12,279 bases of DNA from NCBI GenBank assembly GCA_029936705.1, contig JAPYSD010000047.1, positions 1-12,279 on the forward strand, read 5' to 3'. The position numbers and the translations under genes were made by a program. The notes below the pieces were generated by a model. That model saw only the letters and a list, made by a program, of their open reading frames with translations. It had not been told where the DNA came from and made no database searches. Positions 7,146 through 12,279 of this stretch are shown here, one piece after another (position 1 is the stretch's first letter; each line of letters opens with the position of its first letter). Origin of the DNA: Croceicoccus sp. Lineage in GTDB: Bacteria > Pseudomonadota > Alphaproteobacteria > Sphingomonadales > Sphingomonadaceae.

Positions 7146-7943
7146 ATGACCGAAACCCCCGATTTTCCCGTCACCTGCGAAATGGTGACCGCCCGCGACG
7201 GCACGCGCCTGGCCGTGCACCGCATGGATCCCACACAGGGGGAAGGGCGGCCGCTGCTCCTGCTTCACGGGCTGTTTTCCAGCGCAGAGGTCAACTGGAT
7301 CAAGTTTGGCCACGCGCGCCAGCTGGCCGAGGCGGGCTTCGCGCTGTACATGCCCGACCTGCGCGCCCACGCGCATAGCGAGGCGCCGCACGATCCCGCC
7401 TGCTATCCCCCCTCGATCCTGGTGCAGGACCTAGAGGACGTGATCGAACATTACGGCCTGGGCGCGAACGGGGCGGAATATGATCTGGCGGGCTTCTCGC
7501 TGGGTTCGCGAACGGTGCTGGGCGGCGCGATCGCGGGGCTGACGCCGCGGCGGCTGGCGCTGGTGGGCATGGGGCTGGACGGGCTGCTCGATTTCCGCCG
7601 CCGTGCGGGGTTCTTCATCGACGCCATCGACAATTTCGACACGGCGAAGCGCGGCGACAGCCATTTCTTCGCGGTGTCCTTCATGAAGACGCAGAAGATC
7701 GACCGCGTCGCCGCCCGCCTGCTGCTGTCCGCCAGCGGCCTGGGGATAGAGCGGCAGCAGCTGTCCATCCCGCAGATGCCGACGCTGGTGCTGTGCGGGA
7801 GAGAGGACGACGACAACGGCTCTGCCGAGGCACTGGCAGAAGCACTGCCCGACGCGCATGTCGCGTGGATACCGGGAACGCACATGTCCAGCGTCACCGA
7901 AAAGGCGCTGGGCCGCGAACTGGTGAAATTCCTTACCGATTGA
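7146..7943 (+). CDS. Alpha/beta-fold hydrolase
   Basis: A 265-residue alpha/beta hydrolase of unassigned specificity, cytosolic (no signal peptide). The oxyanion-hole segment LLLHGLFSS is at 38-46, the nucleophile elbow GFSLGS places Ser118, the acid is in CGREDDD (D221 is the likely one) and the histidine is H246 in PGTHMSS. MPDLRAHAHSE (69-79) is the usual strand-4/loop segment of epoxide-hydrolase and ester-hydrolase-like members. The frame is open upstream to a TTG at 7083, but the ATG at 7146 opens directly into the domain and is preferred; its ribosome binding site is weak. It is divergent from marR with the palindrome between them, and the YbjN gene follows 46 bases downstream. Substrate unknown: an esterase, lactonase or C-C hydrolase would all fit. 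Confidence 0.85.
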   Translation: MTETPDFPVTCEMVTARDGTRLAVHRMDPTQGEGRPLLLLHGLFSSAEVNWIKFGHARQLAEAGFALYMPDLRAHAHSEAPHDPACYPPSILVQDLEDVIEHYGLGANGAEYDLAGFSLGSRTVLGGAIAGLTPRRLALVGMGLDGLLDFRRRAGFFIDAIDNFDTAKRGDSHFFAVSFMKTQKIDRVAARLLLSASGLGIERQQLSIPQMPTLVLCGREDDDNGSAEALAEALPDAHVAWIPGTHMSSVTEKALGRELVKFLTD

Positions 7944-7977
7944 CGGGTACGGCTCGCCCGACATTTCGTGCTTCGTC

Positions 7978-7981
7978 AGGA
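7978..7981 (+). promoter_or_regulatory. Ribosome binding site supporting the TTG start at 7990
   Basis: AGGA with an 8-base spacer to the TTG. Together with the signal peptide that starts at this codon, it decides the start of the YbjN-domain gene. Confidence 0.6.
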
Positions 7982-7989
7982 CACAGCCG

Positions 7990-8490
7990 TTGAAATCGAC
8001 AATCGCCGCGGCCTGCGCCGTGCTGGCGCTGGCCGCCGCTCCCGCCCGGGCCCAGGTCGCGCCTTCCGCAATTGGACCCACCGTGACAGCGTCCGACCCC
8101 GCGTCGGTGGTCTCCGCGCTGAAGATGGCAGGCTACCGCGCCGAGCTGAAAACGGACAATATCGGCGATCCCAAGATCTTGACGAGGTTGAGCGGGCGCG
8201 AGGTCCAGCTCTTCTTCTACGGCTGCGACCGCGACACGCACGGCGGCTGCGACCAGTTGCAGTTCACGGTCGGTTTCGACGCCGACCAGCCACTGGACGC
8301 GGCCCGGGTCGAACGCTTCATGCACGACCGGCGTTTTGCCGGCATGTCGCTGGACGATGAAGGCGACCCGTGGCTGTCCTGGGACCTCGTCACCGGTACC
8401 GAAGGCATCCCGGCGGCGGTGTTCCTGCAATCGGTCCGGCTGTTCACCGAGACCGTCGGCGCTGCCGAGATGATGGTCTGGCCCGACTAG
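7990..8490 (+). CDS. Exported YbjN-domain protein
   Basis: A 166-residue protein with a clear signal peptide (MKSTIAAACAVLALAAAPARA, about 1-21, then Q) and a single YbjN-like domain, a fold related to type III secretion chaperones whose molecular role is unknown. The C-terminal segment DPWLSWDLVTGTEGIPAAVF (126-145) is the part I recognise as YbjN-like. Two cysteines, C79 and C87, stand close together in the exported part and could form a disulfide. The start is a TTG at 7990: no ATG or GTG occurs in frame just upstream, AGGA lies 8 bases before it, and it begins the signal peptide exactly. It is probably cotranscribed with the hydrolase (46-base gap) and converges with amn. The YbjN assignment rests on recognition of the domain's pattern; that it is a small exported protein is firmer. 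Confidence 0.75.
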   Translation: MKSTIAAACAVLALAAAPARAQVAPSAIGPTVTASDPASVVSALKMAGYRAELKTDNIGDPKILTRLSGREVQLFFYGCDRDTHGGCDQLQFTVGFDADQPLDAARVERFMHDRRFAGMSLDDEGDPWLSWDLVTGTEGIPAAVFLQSVRLFTETVGAAEMMVWPD

Positions 8491-8497
8491 GGCGCAC

Positions 8498-9937
8498 CTA
8501 CCTGAACGGCGGTTCGTTGAACGCGCGCAGCTTGCGGCTGTGCAGGCGCTCGCCCTCAGCCTTCAGCAGTTCGCAGCTCTTGATGCCGATCTGCAGATGG
8601 CCCGCGATGGCCTGCTCGTAGAAGCGGTTGGCTTGTCCAGGCAGCTTCAGCTCGCCGTGCAGCGGCTTGTCGGACACGCACAGCAGCGTGCCATAGGGGA
8701 CGCGGAAACGGTAACCCTGCGCCGCGATGGTGGCGCTTTCCATGTCGATGCCGACCGCCCGTGCCAGCGACAGCCGGTCGCCGGTCTTGGAAACCTGCAG
8801 TTCCCAGTTGCGATCGTCGGTGGTGACGACCGTGCCCGTGCGCATCCGGCGCTTGAGGTCGACGCCGCCCGTCCCGCTGATCTCTTCGGCGGCGCGGGCC
8901 ATGGCCTGCTGCACCTCGGCGATGGCGGGCAGGGGAATCTCGGGCGGCAGCACGCTGTCGAGCACGTGGTCGTCGCGCAGATAGGCATGGGCAAGGACGT
9001 AATCGCCGATCTTCTGCGTGTCGCGCAGCCCGCCGCAGTGCCCGATCATCAGCCACGCCTCGGGCCGCATCACGGCAAGGTGGTCGGTGATCGTCTTGGC
9101 GTTGGACGGGCCGACGCCGATATTGACCAGCGTGATCCCGCCGCCATCGGGCGCGACCAGGTGATAGGCGGGCATCTGGTGCCGCCGCCACGCGGTGTCC
9201 GACAACAGGCTGCGCGCATTGTCGCGCCGCTGGTCCAGGAACAGCCCGCCCGCGCCCGACAGCGCGGTGAACTTCTCGCCGTCCAGCTGCTGCGCCGCCC
9301 AGTCGACGAACTCGTCGACATAGCGGTGGTAGTTGGTGAACAGCACGAAGCGCTGCACATGCTTGGGATTGGTGCCGGTGTAATGCTGCAGCCGGGCGAG
9401 GCTGAAATCGGTGCGCAGCCCGTCGAACAGCGCCAGCGGCATCGGCTCGTCGCCCCGCACGACCGAGCGGCAATCGGCGATCTCGTCCCCGATCAGGGCC
9501 AGTTCGGTCGCGGGGAAATAATGCGCCAGCTCGCGCGGGGAGACGCCGGCCAGCTCGGCCGCGGCATCGCCGTCGAGGACATAGGGAAAGGGGATCTCCT
9601 GCCGCGAGGGGCCGACATCGATGGCGACCTCGTGGTCTTCCATGATCAGCGACAATTGTTCGCGCAGATAGGACGCGAACAGGCGCGGGCGGGTGATCGT
9701 GGTGACATAGCGGCCCGGGCGCGTCAGCCGCGCGAACGAGCGGCCCACCTCAAGCTGCTTGCTGCTGCCCGAAAAGCGCAGCCGCAGTTCGGGATAGGCA
9801 TAGGTGCCGTCGTTGCGGCGCGCGCGGTCCGGCTTCGTGCCGTTCGCGGCATAGGCGATCATGTCGTCGCGCAGCGCGGCGCGGGCCATGTCGTACAGCC
9901 GGGTCAGCTCGGCAATGATATCGTCGGGAGTTTTCAT
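8498..9937 (-). CDS. amn: AMP nucleosidase
   Basis: Amn cleaves AMP to adenine and ribose 5-phosphate, adjusting the adenylate pool; it is a cytosolic multimer, allosterically controlled by ATP and phosphate in enterobacteria. The 479 residues match full-length Amn (about 480). The N-terminal Amn-specific domain covers roughly 1-180 (YPELRLRF at 48-55, SRQEIPFPYVLDG at 111-123). The nucleoside-phosphorylase-like catalytic domain follows: VNIGVGPSNAKT (271-282), MIGHCGGLRDTQKIGDYVLA (297-316), the IDMESATIAAQGYRF stretch (397-411) with E400 that would contact the ribose, and VSDKPLHGELK (421-431) with D423 as the likely purine-binding acid. The ATG at 9937 has no ribosome binding site; a promoter-like pair places transcription start at or next to it. 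It converges with the YbjN gene, with 7 bases between stops. Confidence 0.95.
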   Translation of the reverse strand: MKTPDDIIAELTRLYDMARAALRDDMIAYAANGTKPDRARRNDGTYAYPELRLRFSGSSKQLEVGRSFARLTRPGRYVTTITRPRLFASYLREQLSLIMEDHEVAIDVGPSRQEIPFPYVLDGDAAAELAGVSPRELAHYFPATELALIGDEIADCRSVVRGDEPMPLALFDGLRTDFSLARLQHYTGTNPKHVQRFVLFTNYHRYVDEFVDWAAQQLDGEKFTALSGAGGLFLDQRRDNARSLLSDTAWRRHQMPAYHLVAPDGGGITLVNIGVGPSNAKTITDHLAVMRPEAWLMIGHCGGLRDTQKIGDYVLAHAYLRDDHVLDSVLPPEIPLPAIAEVQQAMARAAEEISGTGGVDLKRRMRTGTVVTTDDRNWELQVSKTGDRLSLARAVGIDMESATIAAQGYRFRVPYGTLLCVSDKPLHGELKLPGQANRFYEQAIAGHLQIGIKSCELLKAEGERLHSRKLRAFNEPPFR

Positions 9938-9943
9938 CGCGAA

Positions 9944-9972
9944 CAGCTAGCGCCCCGTTTCTGACATTTCAA
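9944..9972 (-). promoter_or_regulatory. Possible amn promoter giving a leaderless start
   Basis: On the minus strand TTGAAA (9972-9967), a 17-base spacer and TAGCTG (9949-9944), followed after 6 bases by the amn ATG at 9937. If used, transcription would begin at or very near the start codon, consistent with the missing ribosome binding site. The -35 is a fair match, the -10 a poor one (TA only). Confidence 0.35.
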
Positions 9973-10016
9973 AGGCAGGCCGCGCTTTTCGGGCAGGAAA
10001 TGCGGCCCCGGACACA

Positions 10017-10053
10017 GAAAGGGCGCGGACAGCCAAGCCATCCGCGCCCTTTC
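10017..10053 (-). terminator. Hairpin terminator behind rplI
   Basis: A perfect 13-bp inverted repeat: GAAAGGGCGCGGA at 10017-10029 pairs with 10041-10053, with an 11-base loop. It starts 32 bases after the rplI stop and lies between rplI and amn, both on the minus strand. The T-run after the stem is short on either strand (only the TTT of the stem itself), so it may terminate weakly or serve mainly as an mRNA 3'-end stabiliser. Confidence 0.7.
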
Positions 10054-10084
10054 CGATGTTCTTGCGAACGGAAGAGAAAGCCGA

Positions 10085-10693
10085 TCAGGCCTGCTCTTCG
10101 TCCTCGCCCTCGGCGGTTTCCGCCTCGGCGATCTCGCCGGGCTCCGCGTTGGGATCGCGATCTTCGGTGAAGCCGGTCTGTTCGGCGGCTTCTTCCTCGA
10201 ACATCGCGGCCAGCACGTCCACGCCTTCCGACTGCAGCGAAGCCTCGTCGTCCGAACGGGCGACATTGGCCTTGATGGTCACATGCACCTCGGGGTGCAG
10301 CGCGATGGTCACGTCGAACATGCCGATGGTCTTGATCGGCGCGCTCAGGATGACCTGCTTCTTGTCGATGTCGTGGCCCTTGTCGTTCAGGGCCGCAGTG
10401 ATGTCGCGGACGTTGACCGAACCGTAGAGCTGGCCGGCGTTCGACGACGCGCGGATAAGCACGATCTCGGTGCCGGCGACCTTCTCGCCCTGCTTCTCGG
10501 CCTCGGTGCGGCGTTCGGCGTTCTCGGCTTCCAGGCGCTCGCGGTTGGCTTCGAAGACCTTCTTGTTCGCCGCGTTGGCGCGCAGGGCCTTCTTGTTGGG
10601 CAGCAGGAAGTTACGGGCATAGCCGTCCTTCACGGTGACGACGTCACCGATCGAACCGAGCTTCTCGATACGTTCCAGGAGGATGATATCCAT
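10085..10693 (-). CDS. rplI: 50S ribosomal protein L9 with acidic C-terminal extension
   Basis: L9 binds 23S rRNA domain V through its N-terminal domain and reaches out from the 50S base near L1, helping reading-frame maintenance. Residues 1-40 carry the signature VKDGYARNFLLPNKKAL (21-37); the connecting helix is Lys/Glu/Ala-rich (about 40-72) and the C-terminal domain runs to about 146. The product has 202 residues, about 50 more than E. coli L9 (149): residues 147-202 are a low-complexity Glu/Asp/Ala tail ending EGEDEEQA. The ribosome binding site overlaps the rpsR stop codon, so the two genes are translationally close. It is the last gene of rpsF-rpsR-rplI and is followed by a hairpin. 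Confidence 0.97.
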   Translation of the reverse strand: MDIILLERIEKLGSIGDVVTVKDGYARNFLLPNKKALRANAANKKVFEANRERLEAENAERRTEAEKQGEKVAGTEIVLIRASSNAGQLYGSVNVRDITAALNDKGHDIDKKQVILSAPIKTIGMFDVTIALHPEVHVTIKANVARSDDEASLQSEGVDVLAAMFEEEAAEQTGFTEDRDPNAEPGEIAEAETAEGEDEEQA

Positions 10694-10702
10694 GGGTCAG
10701 GC

Positions 10703-10710
10703 CCTCCTTA
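10703..10710 (-). promoter_or_regulatory. rplI ribosome binding site fused to the rpsR stop codon
   Basis: TAAGGAGG on the minus strand: the first three bases are the rpsR stop and the whole is a near-ideal anti-16S match, 9 bases before the rplI ATG. Ribosomes ending rpsR would be positioned to start rplI. Confidence 0.85.
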
Positions 10711-10932
10711 CTTGACGATGTAGGGCAGCAGGCCGATGTGGCGTGCGCGCTTGATCGCCTTGGACAGCTCGCGCTGCTTCTTGGCGGAGACGGCGGTGAT
10801 GCGCGACGGCACGATCTTGCCACGCTCGGACATGAAGCCCTGCAGCAGGCGCACGTCCTTGTAGTCGATCGCGGGCGCATTCTTGGCTGCGAACGGGCAG
10901 CTCTTGCGGCGGCGGAAAAACGGACGGGCCAT
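10708..10932 (-). CDS. rpsR: 30S ribosomal protein S18
   Basis: S18 pairs with S6 on the 30S platform. The 74-residue product is full length, with the family pattern FFRRRKSCPF (5-14), IDYKDVRLLQGFMSERGKI (22-40) and the closing KRARHIGLLPY (61-71). The ATG lies one base after the rpsF stop (TGA-G-ATG), with GGGAG upstream inside the rpsF tail, so it is coupled to rpsF translation. Its cysteine C12 is in the N-terminal basic segment. Confidence 0.97.
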   Translation of the reverse strand: MARPFFRRRKSCPFAAKNAPAIDYKDVRLLQGFMSERGKIVPSRITAVSAKKQRELSKAIKRARHIGLLPYIVK

Positions 10933-10933
10933 C

Positions 10934-11290
10934 TCAGCGATCTCCCTTGCGGCCGCGGCGTTCGCGGTCGTTCTTGCGCATCATCACCGACGGGCCGCCT
11001 TCGTGCTCGTCGACGCGGATGGTCATGTAGCGGATCACGTCCTCGTTGATGCGGGTCTGGCGCTCCAGCTCCTCGACGACGTTGGCGGGCGCATCGATGT
11101 TCAGCATCACGTAGTGAGCCTTGCGGTTGCGCTGGATCTTGTAGGCGAGGTTCTTGAGGCCCCAGGTCTCGGTCTTGGTGACCTTGCCCTCGTTGGCCTC
11201 GACAATCTCGGTGGCGGTGTTCGCGAGCGCATCGACCTGGCTCTGGCTCAGGTCCTGACGCGCAAGGAACACATGCTCGTAAAGCGGCAT
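10934..11290 (-). CDS. rpsF: 30S ribosomal protein S6
   Basis: S6 binds S18 and 16S rRNA on the platform of the small subunit. The product is 118 residues: MPLYEHVFLARQDLS at the start, WGLKNLAYKIQ in the middle, ending in a basic RKNDRERRGRKGDR tail. The frame is open a further 15 codons upstream to an ATG at 11335, but ATG 11290 starts the conserved MPLYEHVF and has AAGGA nine bases before it, so it is the true start. First gene of the rpsF-rpsR-rplI operon; ssb/priB, found between these genes in some lineages, is absent. Confidence 0.97.
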   Translation of the reverse strand: MPLYEHVFLARQDLSQSQVDALANTATEIVEANEGKVTKTETWGLKNLAYKIQRNRKAHYVMLNIDAPANVVEELERQTRINEDVIRYMTIRVDEHEGGPSVMMRKNDRERRGRKGDR

Positions 11291-11380
11291 GCGCTCGTTC
11301 CTTCGTCTGTGCCGATCGCTGACCTTCGCCCCCATGGCGACAGGCCCCTCCGGCTTTCTTGAAAATTCCGGCCATCATGT

Positions 11381-11404
11381 CCCGGCGCGGATTCGCGCAC
11401 CGGG
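11381..11404 (-). promoter_or_regulatory. Hairpin in the rpsF leader region (possible S6:S18 autoregulatory element)
   Basis: An inverted repeat: CCCG plus GCGCG (11381-11389), a 4-base loop and CGCGC (11394-11398), a 2-base bulge, then CGGG (11401-11404). Read as rpsF leader RNA it gives a 9-bp stem with GGU at the bulge side and CCG at the loop side, about 90 bases before the rpsF ATG. S6:S18 leader elements with GGU/CCG features are known from other bacteria; here the resemblance is only suggestive. A weak promoter-like pair (TTGCAT, 16 bases, TATGGC) lies further upstream on the minus strand, around 11427-11454. Confidence 0.3.
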
Positions 11405-11469
11405 TATTCCGGAAAGAGCGCGCCATACAGGCTCTGGCCGCAAATGCAAGCCGCAGCAGCCGCGGGACT

Positions 11470-11485
11470 ATCGCGGGATCGCGAT
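11470..11485. repeat. Short inverted repeat upstream of the DUF418 gene
   Basis: ATCGCG (11470-11475), loop GGAT, CGCGAT (11480-11485): a 6-bp perfect inverted repeat 38 bases before the likely start of the DUF418 gene. CGCGGGA also occurs twice, at 11461 and 11472. It could be an operator or chance in GC-rich DNA. Confidence 0.25.
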
Positions 11486-11523
11486 TGGCGGCTAGTCTGC
11501 CGCCTCGAATCGGGGGGCGGAAC

Positions 11524-12279
11524 TTGGCCGACACAGCAGACATCGCGGCGACACCGGACCAACCGGAAACAGCAGCGCCCGCAAGGCCCGTGACGCAGGA
11601 CCGCATCGCCAGCCTCGACATGGTGCGCGGCTTCGCGGTGCTGGGCATCCTGGCCGCCAATGTCGTCGGCTTTGCCCGCACCGGACCCTATTACTACTGG
11701 GGCATCCTCTATCCCCACGGCTTCTGGGAAGAGGCGGGCTGGCTGGTCCAGTACCTGTTCCTCGACGGCAAGCTGCGCGGGCTGTTCGCGTTTTTGTTCG
11801 GTGCGGGCATGGCGATCTTCGTCGAGCGTGCGGCGGCGAAACGCGGCCTGGGCGGCGCGCTGCTGCTGCAGGGGCGGCGGCTGCTGTGGCTCGCGCTGTT
11901 CGGCGCGGCGCATTACTACCTGTTGTTCTTCGGCGATATCCTGCTCGATTACGCGATCGTGGGGCTGGTGGCGATGCTGTTCCTGCCGATGGGCACGCGC
12001 GCGCTGCTGTTCTTCGGCCTGTTCGCCAGCTTCTACCTGGCCATCATGTCCGCGCTCGCGCTGTTCCCGGCAGAGGAAATCGCCGCGCTGGAGGCTCCGG
12101 CCGACAGCGCCTTGCGCCAGGATTACCAGGCGCAGGTGGGCGCGCTGGCCGAACAAAGCCGCTCCAGCGACGCGGTGCGCGCCCACGGCAGCTTTGCCGA
12201 TCTGGTCGCATGGCGGCACGAAACGCGCAGCGTATGGGACCGCATCGCCTTCATGCCCATCTCGGGGCCGGGGTACCTG
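11524..12279 (+). CDS. DUF418-family (YeiB-like) membrane protein, 5' part (3' end outside window)
   Basis: A polytopic inner-membrane protein of the DUF418/YeiB group, whose members are suspected transporters or lipid/acyl-handling proteins without a proven reaction. The 252 visible residues start with a polar Ala/Thr/Pro-rich tail, then the family opening RIASLDMVRGFAVLGILAAN (27-46), GKLRGLFAFLFGAGMAIFVER (82-102) and GRRLLWLALFGAAHYYLLFFGDIL (117-140). About five TM helices are seen (near 34-52, 84-101, 117-136, 138-155, 158-181), followed by a hydrophilic stretch (183-240). The frame runs open to the window end. No ATG occurs at the 5' side; TTG 11524 behind GGGGGGCGG is the most likely start, GTG 11590 (behind AAGG) the alternative. 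Divergent from rpsF. Confidence 0.85.
   Translation, partial: MADTADIAATPDQPETAAPARPVTQDRIASLDMVRGFAVLGILAANVVGFARTGPYYYWGILYPHGFWEEAGWLVQYLFLDGKLRGLFAFLFGAGMAIFVERAAAKRGLGGALLLQGRRLLWLALFGAAHYYLLFFGDILLDYAIVGLVAMLFLPMGTRALLFFGLFASFYLAIMSALALFPAEEIAALEAPADSALRQDYQAQVGALAEQSRSSDAVRAHGSFADLVAWRHETRSVWDRIAFMPISGPGYL

Noticed and set aside
1..9937. The idea that egtBD, GFA, efflux, YbjN and amn form one stress-response island
   Set aside because: They lie in separate transcription units of alternating strand, with housekeeping genes between them and no shared regulatory motif that I can see; co-location alone does not support a single system.
8540..9964. A 474-codon open frame on the plus strand opposite amn
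   Set aside because: It is exactly antisense to a full-length AMP nucleosidase, shows Arg/Ala/Gln/His-rich composition typical of high-GC shadow frames, and matches no family I know.
11291..11335. Longer start for rpsF at 11335
   Set aside because: The conserved S6 N-terminus MPLYEHVF begins at 11290 with an AAGGA nine bases upstream; the extra 15 residues are Arg-rich and not part of the family.
11248..12219. A 323-codon open frame on the minus strand at the right end
   Set aside because: It is antisense to the DUF418 membrane protein and then runs out of frame over the rpsF start; its Gln/Arg/His-rich product is a shadow.
1..12279. Mobile elements, CRISPR arrays, tRNA genes, toxin-antitoxin or phage-defence modules
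   Set aside because: I looked for regularly spaced repeats, terminal inverted repeats, transposase or integrase motifs, cloverleaf sequences and defence-gene motifs and saw none; nearly all the DNA is accounted for by ordinary genes.

Overview
The window is ordinary, gene-dense chromosomal DNA from a high-GC alphaproteobacterium. The rpsF-rpsR-rplI block with an acidic L9 tail, the egtB-egtD pair, alternative start codons and protein style all suggest Sphingomonadales (Sphingomonadaceae or Erythrobacteraceae). That placement is an inference from gene content, not from a marker search. I see no tRNA or rRNA gene, insertion sequence, integrase, phage gene or CRISPR array.

Layout. (1) Bases 1-1631, plus strand: the 3' part of egtB followed 12 bases later by egtD, the core of ergothioneine synthesis. 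(2) 1636-2205, minus strand: a signal-peptide PAP2 phosphatase, convergent with egtD. (3) 2206-2415: a divergent intergenic region with three copies of a short motif. (4) 2416-3912, plus strand: asd (lysine/threonine/methionine and diaminopimelate branch) with a GFA/CENP-V-fold zinc protein downstream, ended by a strong terminator that lies inside the coding end of the opposing transporter gene. (5) 3919-7034, minus strand: a three-gene drug-efflux operon in the order marR, emrA-like (HlyD family), emrB-like (14-TM MFS), with overlapping or nearly touching reading frames and a candidate palindromic operator just upstream. (6) 7146-8490, plus strand: an alpha/beta hydrolase and an exported YbjN-domain protein. 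(7) 8498-9937, minus strand: amn, AMP nucleosidase. (8) 10085-11290, minus strand: rpsF-rpsR-rplI with a hairpin terminator behind rplI. (9) 11524 to the end, plus strand: the 5' part of a DUF418 membrane protein, divergent from rpsF.

How it fits together. Several genes belong to stress or detoxification physiology: ergothioneine, MarR-controlled efflux, a GFA-fold protein and AMP nucleosidase. They sit in separate transcription units between housekeeping genes, and nothing in the sequence ties them into one system. I did not find a convincing previously undescribed system. The most testable observations are regulatory: the MarR operator candidate between marR and the hydrolase, a terminator embedded in an opposing coding region, possible leaderless starts for amn and marR, and a hairpin in the rpsF leader that could be an S6:S18 autoregulatory site.
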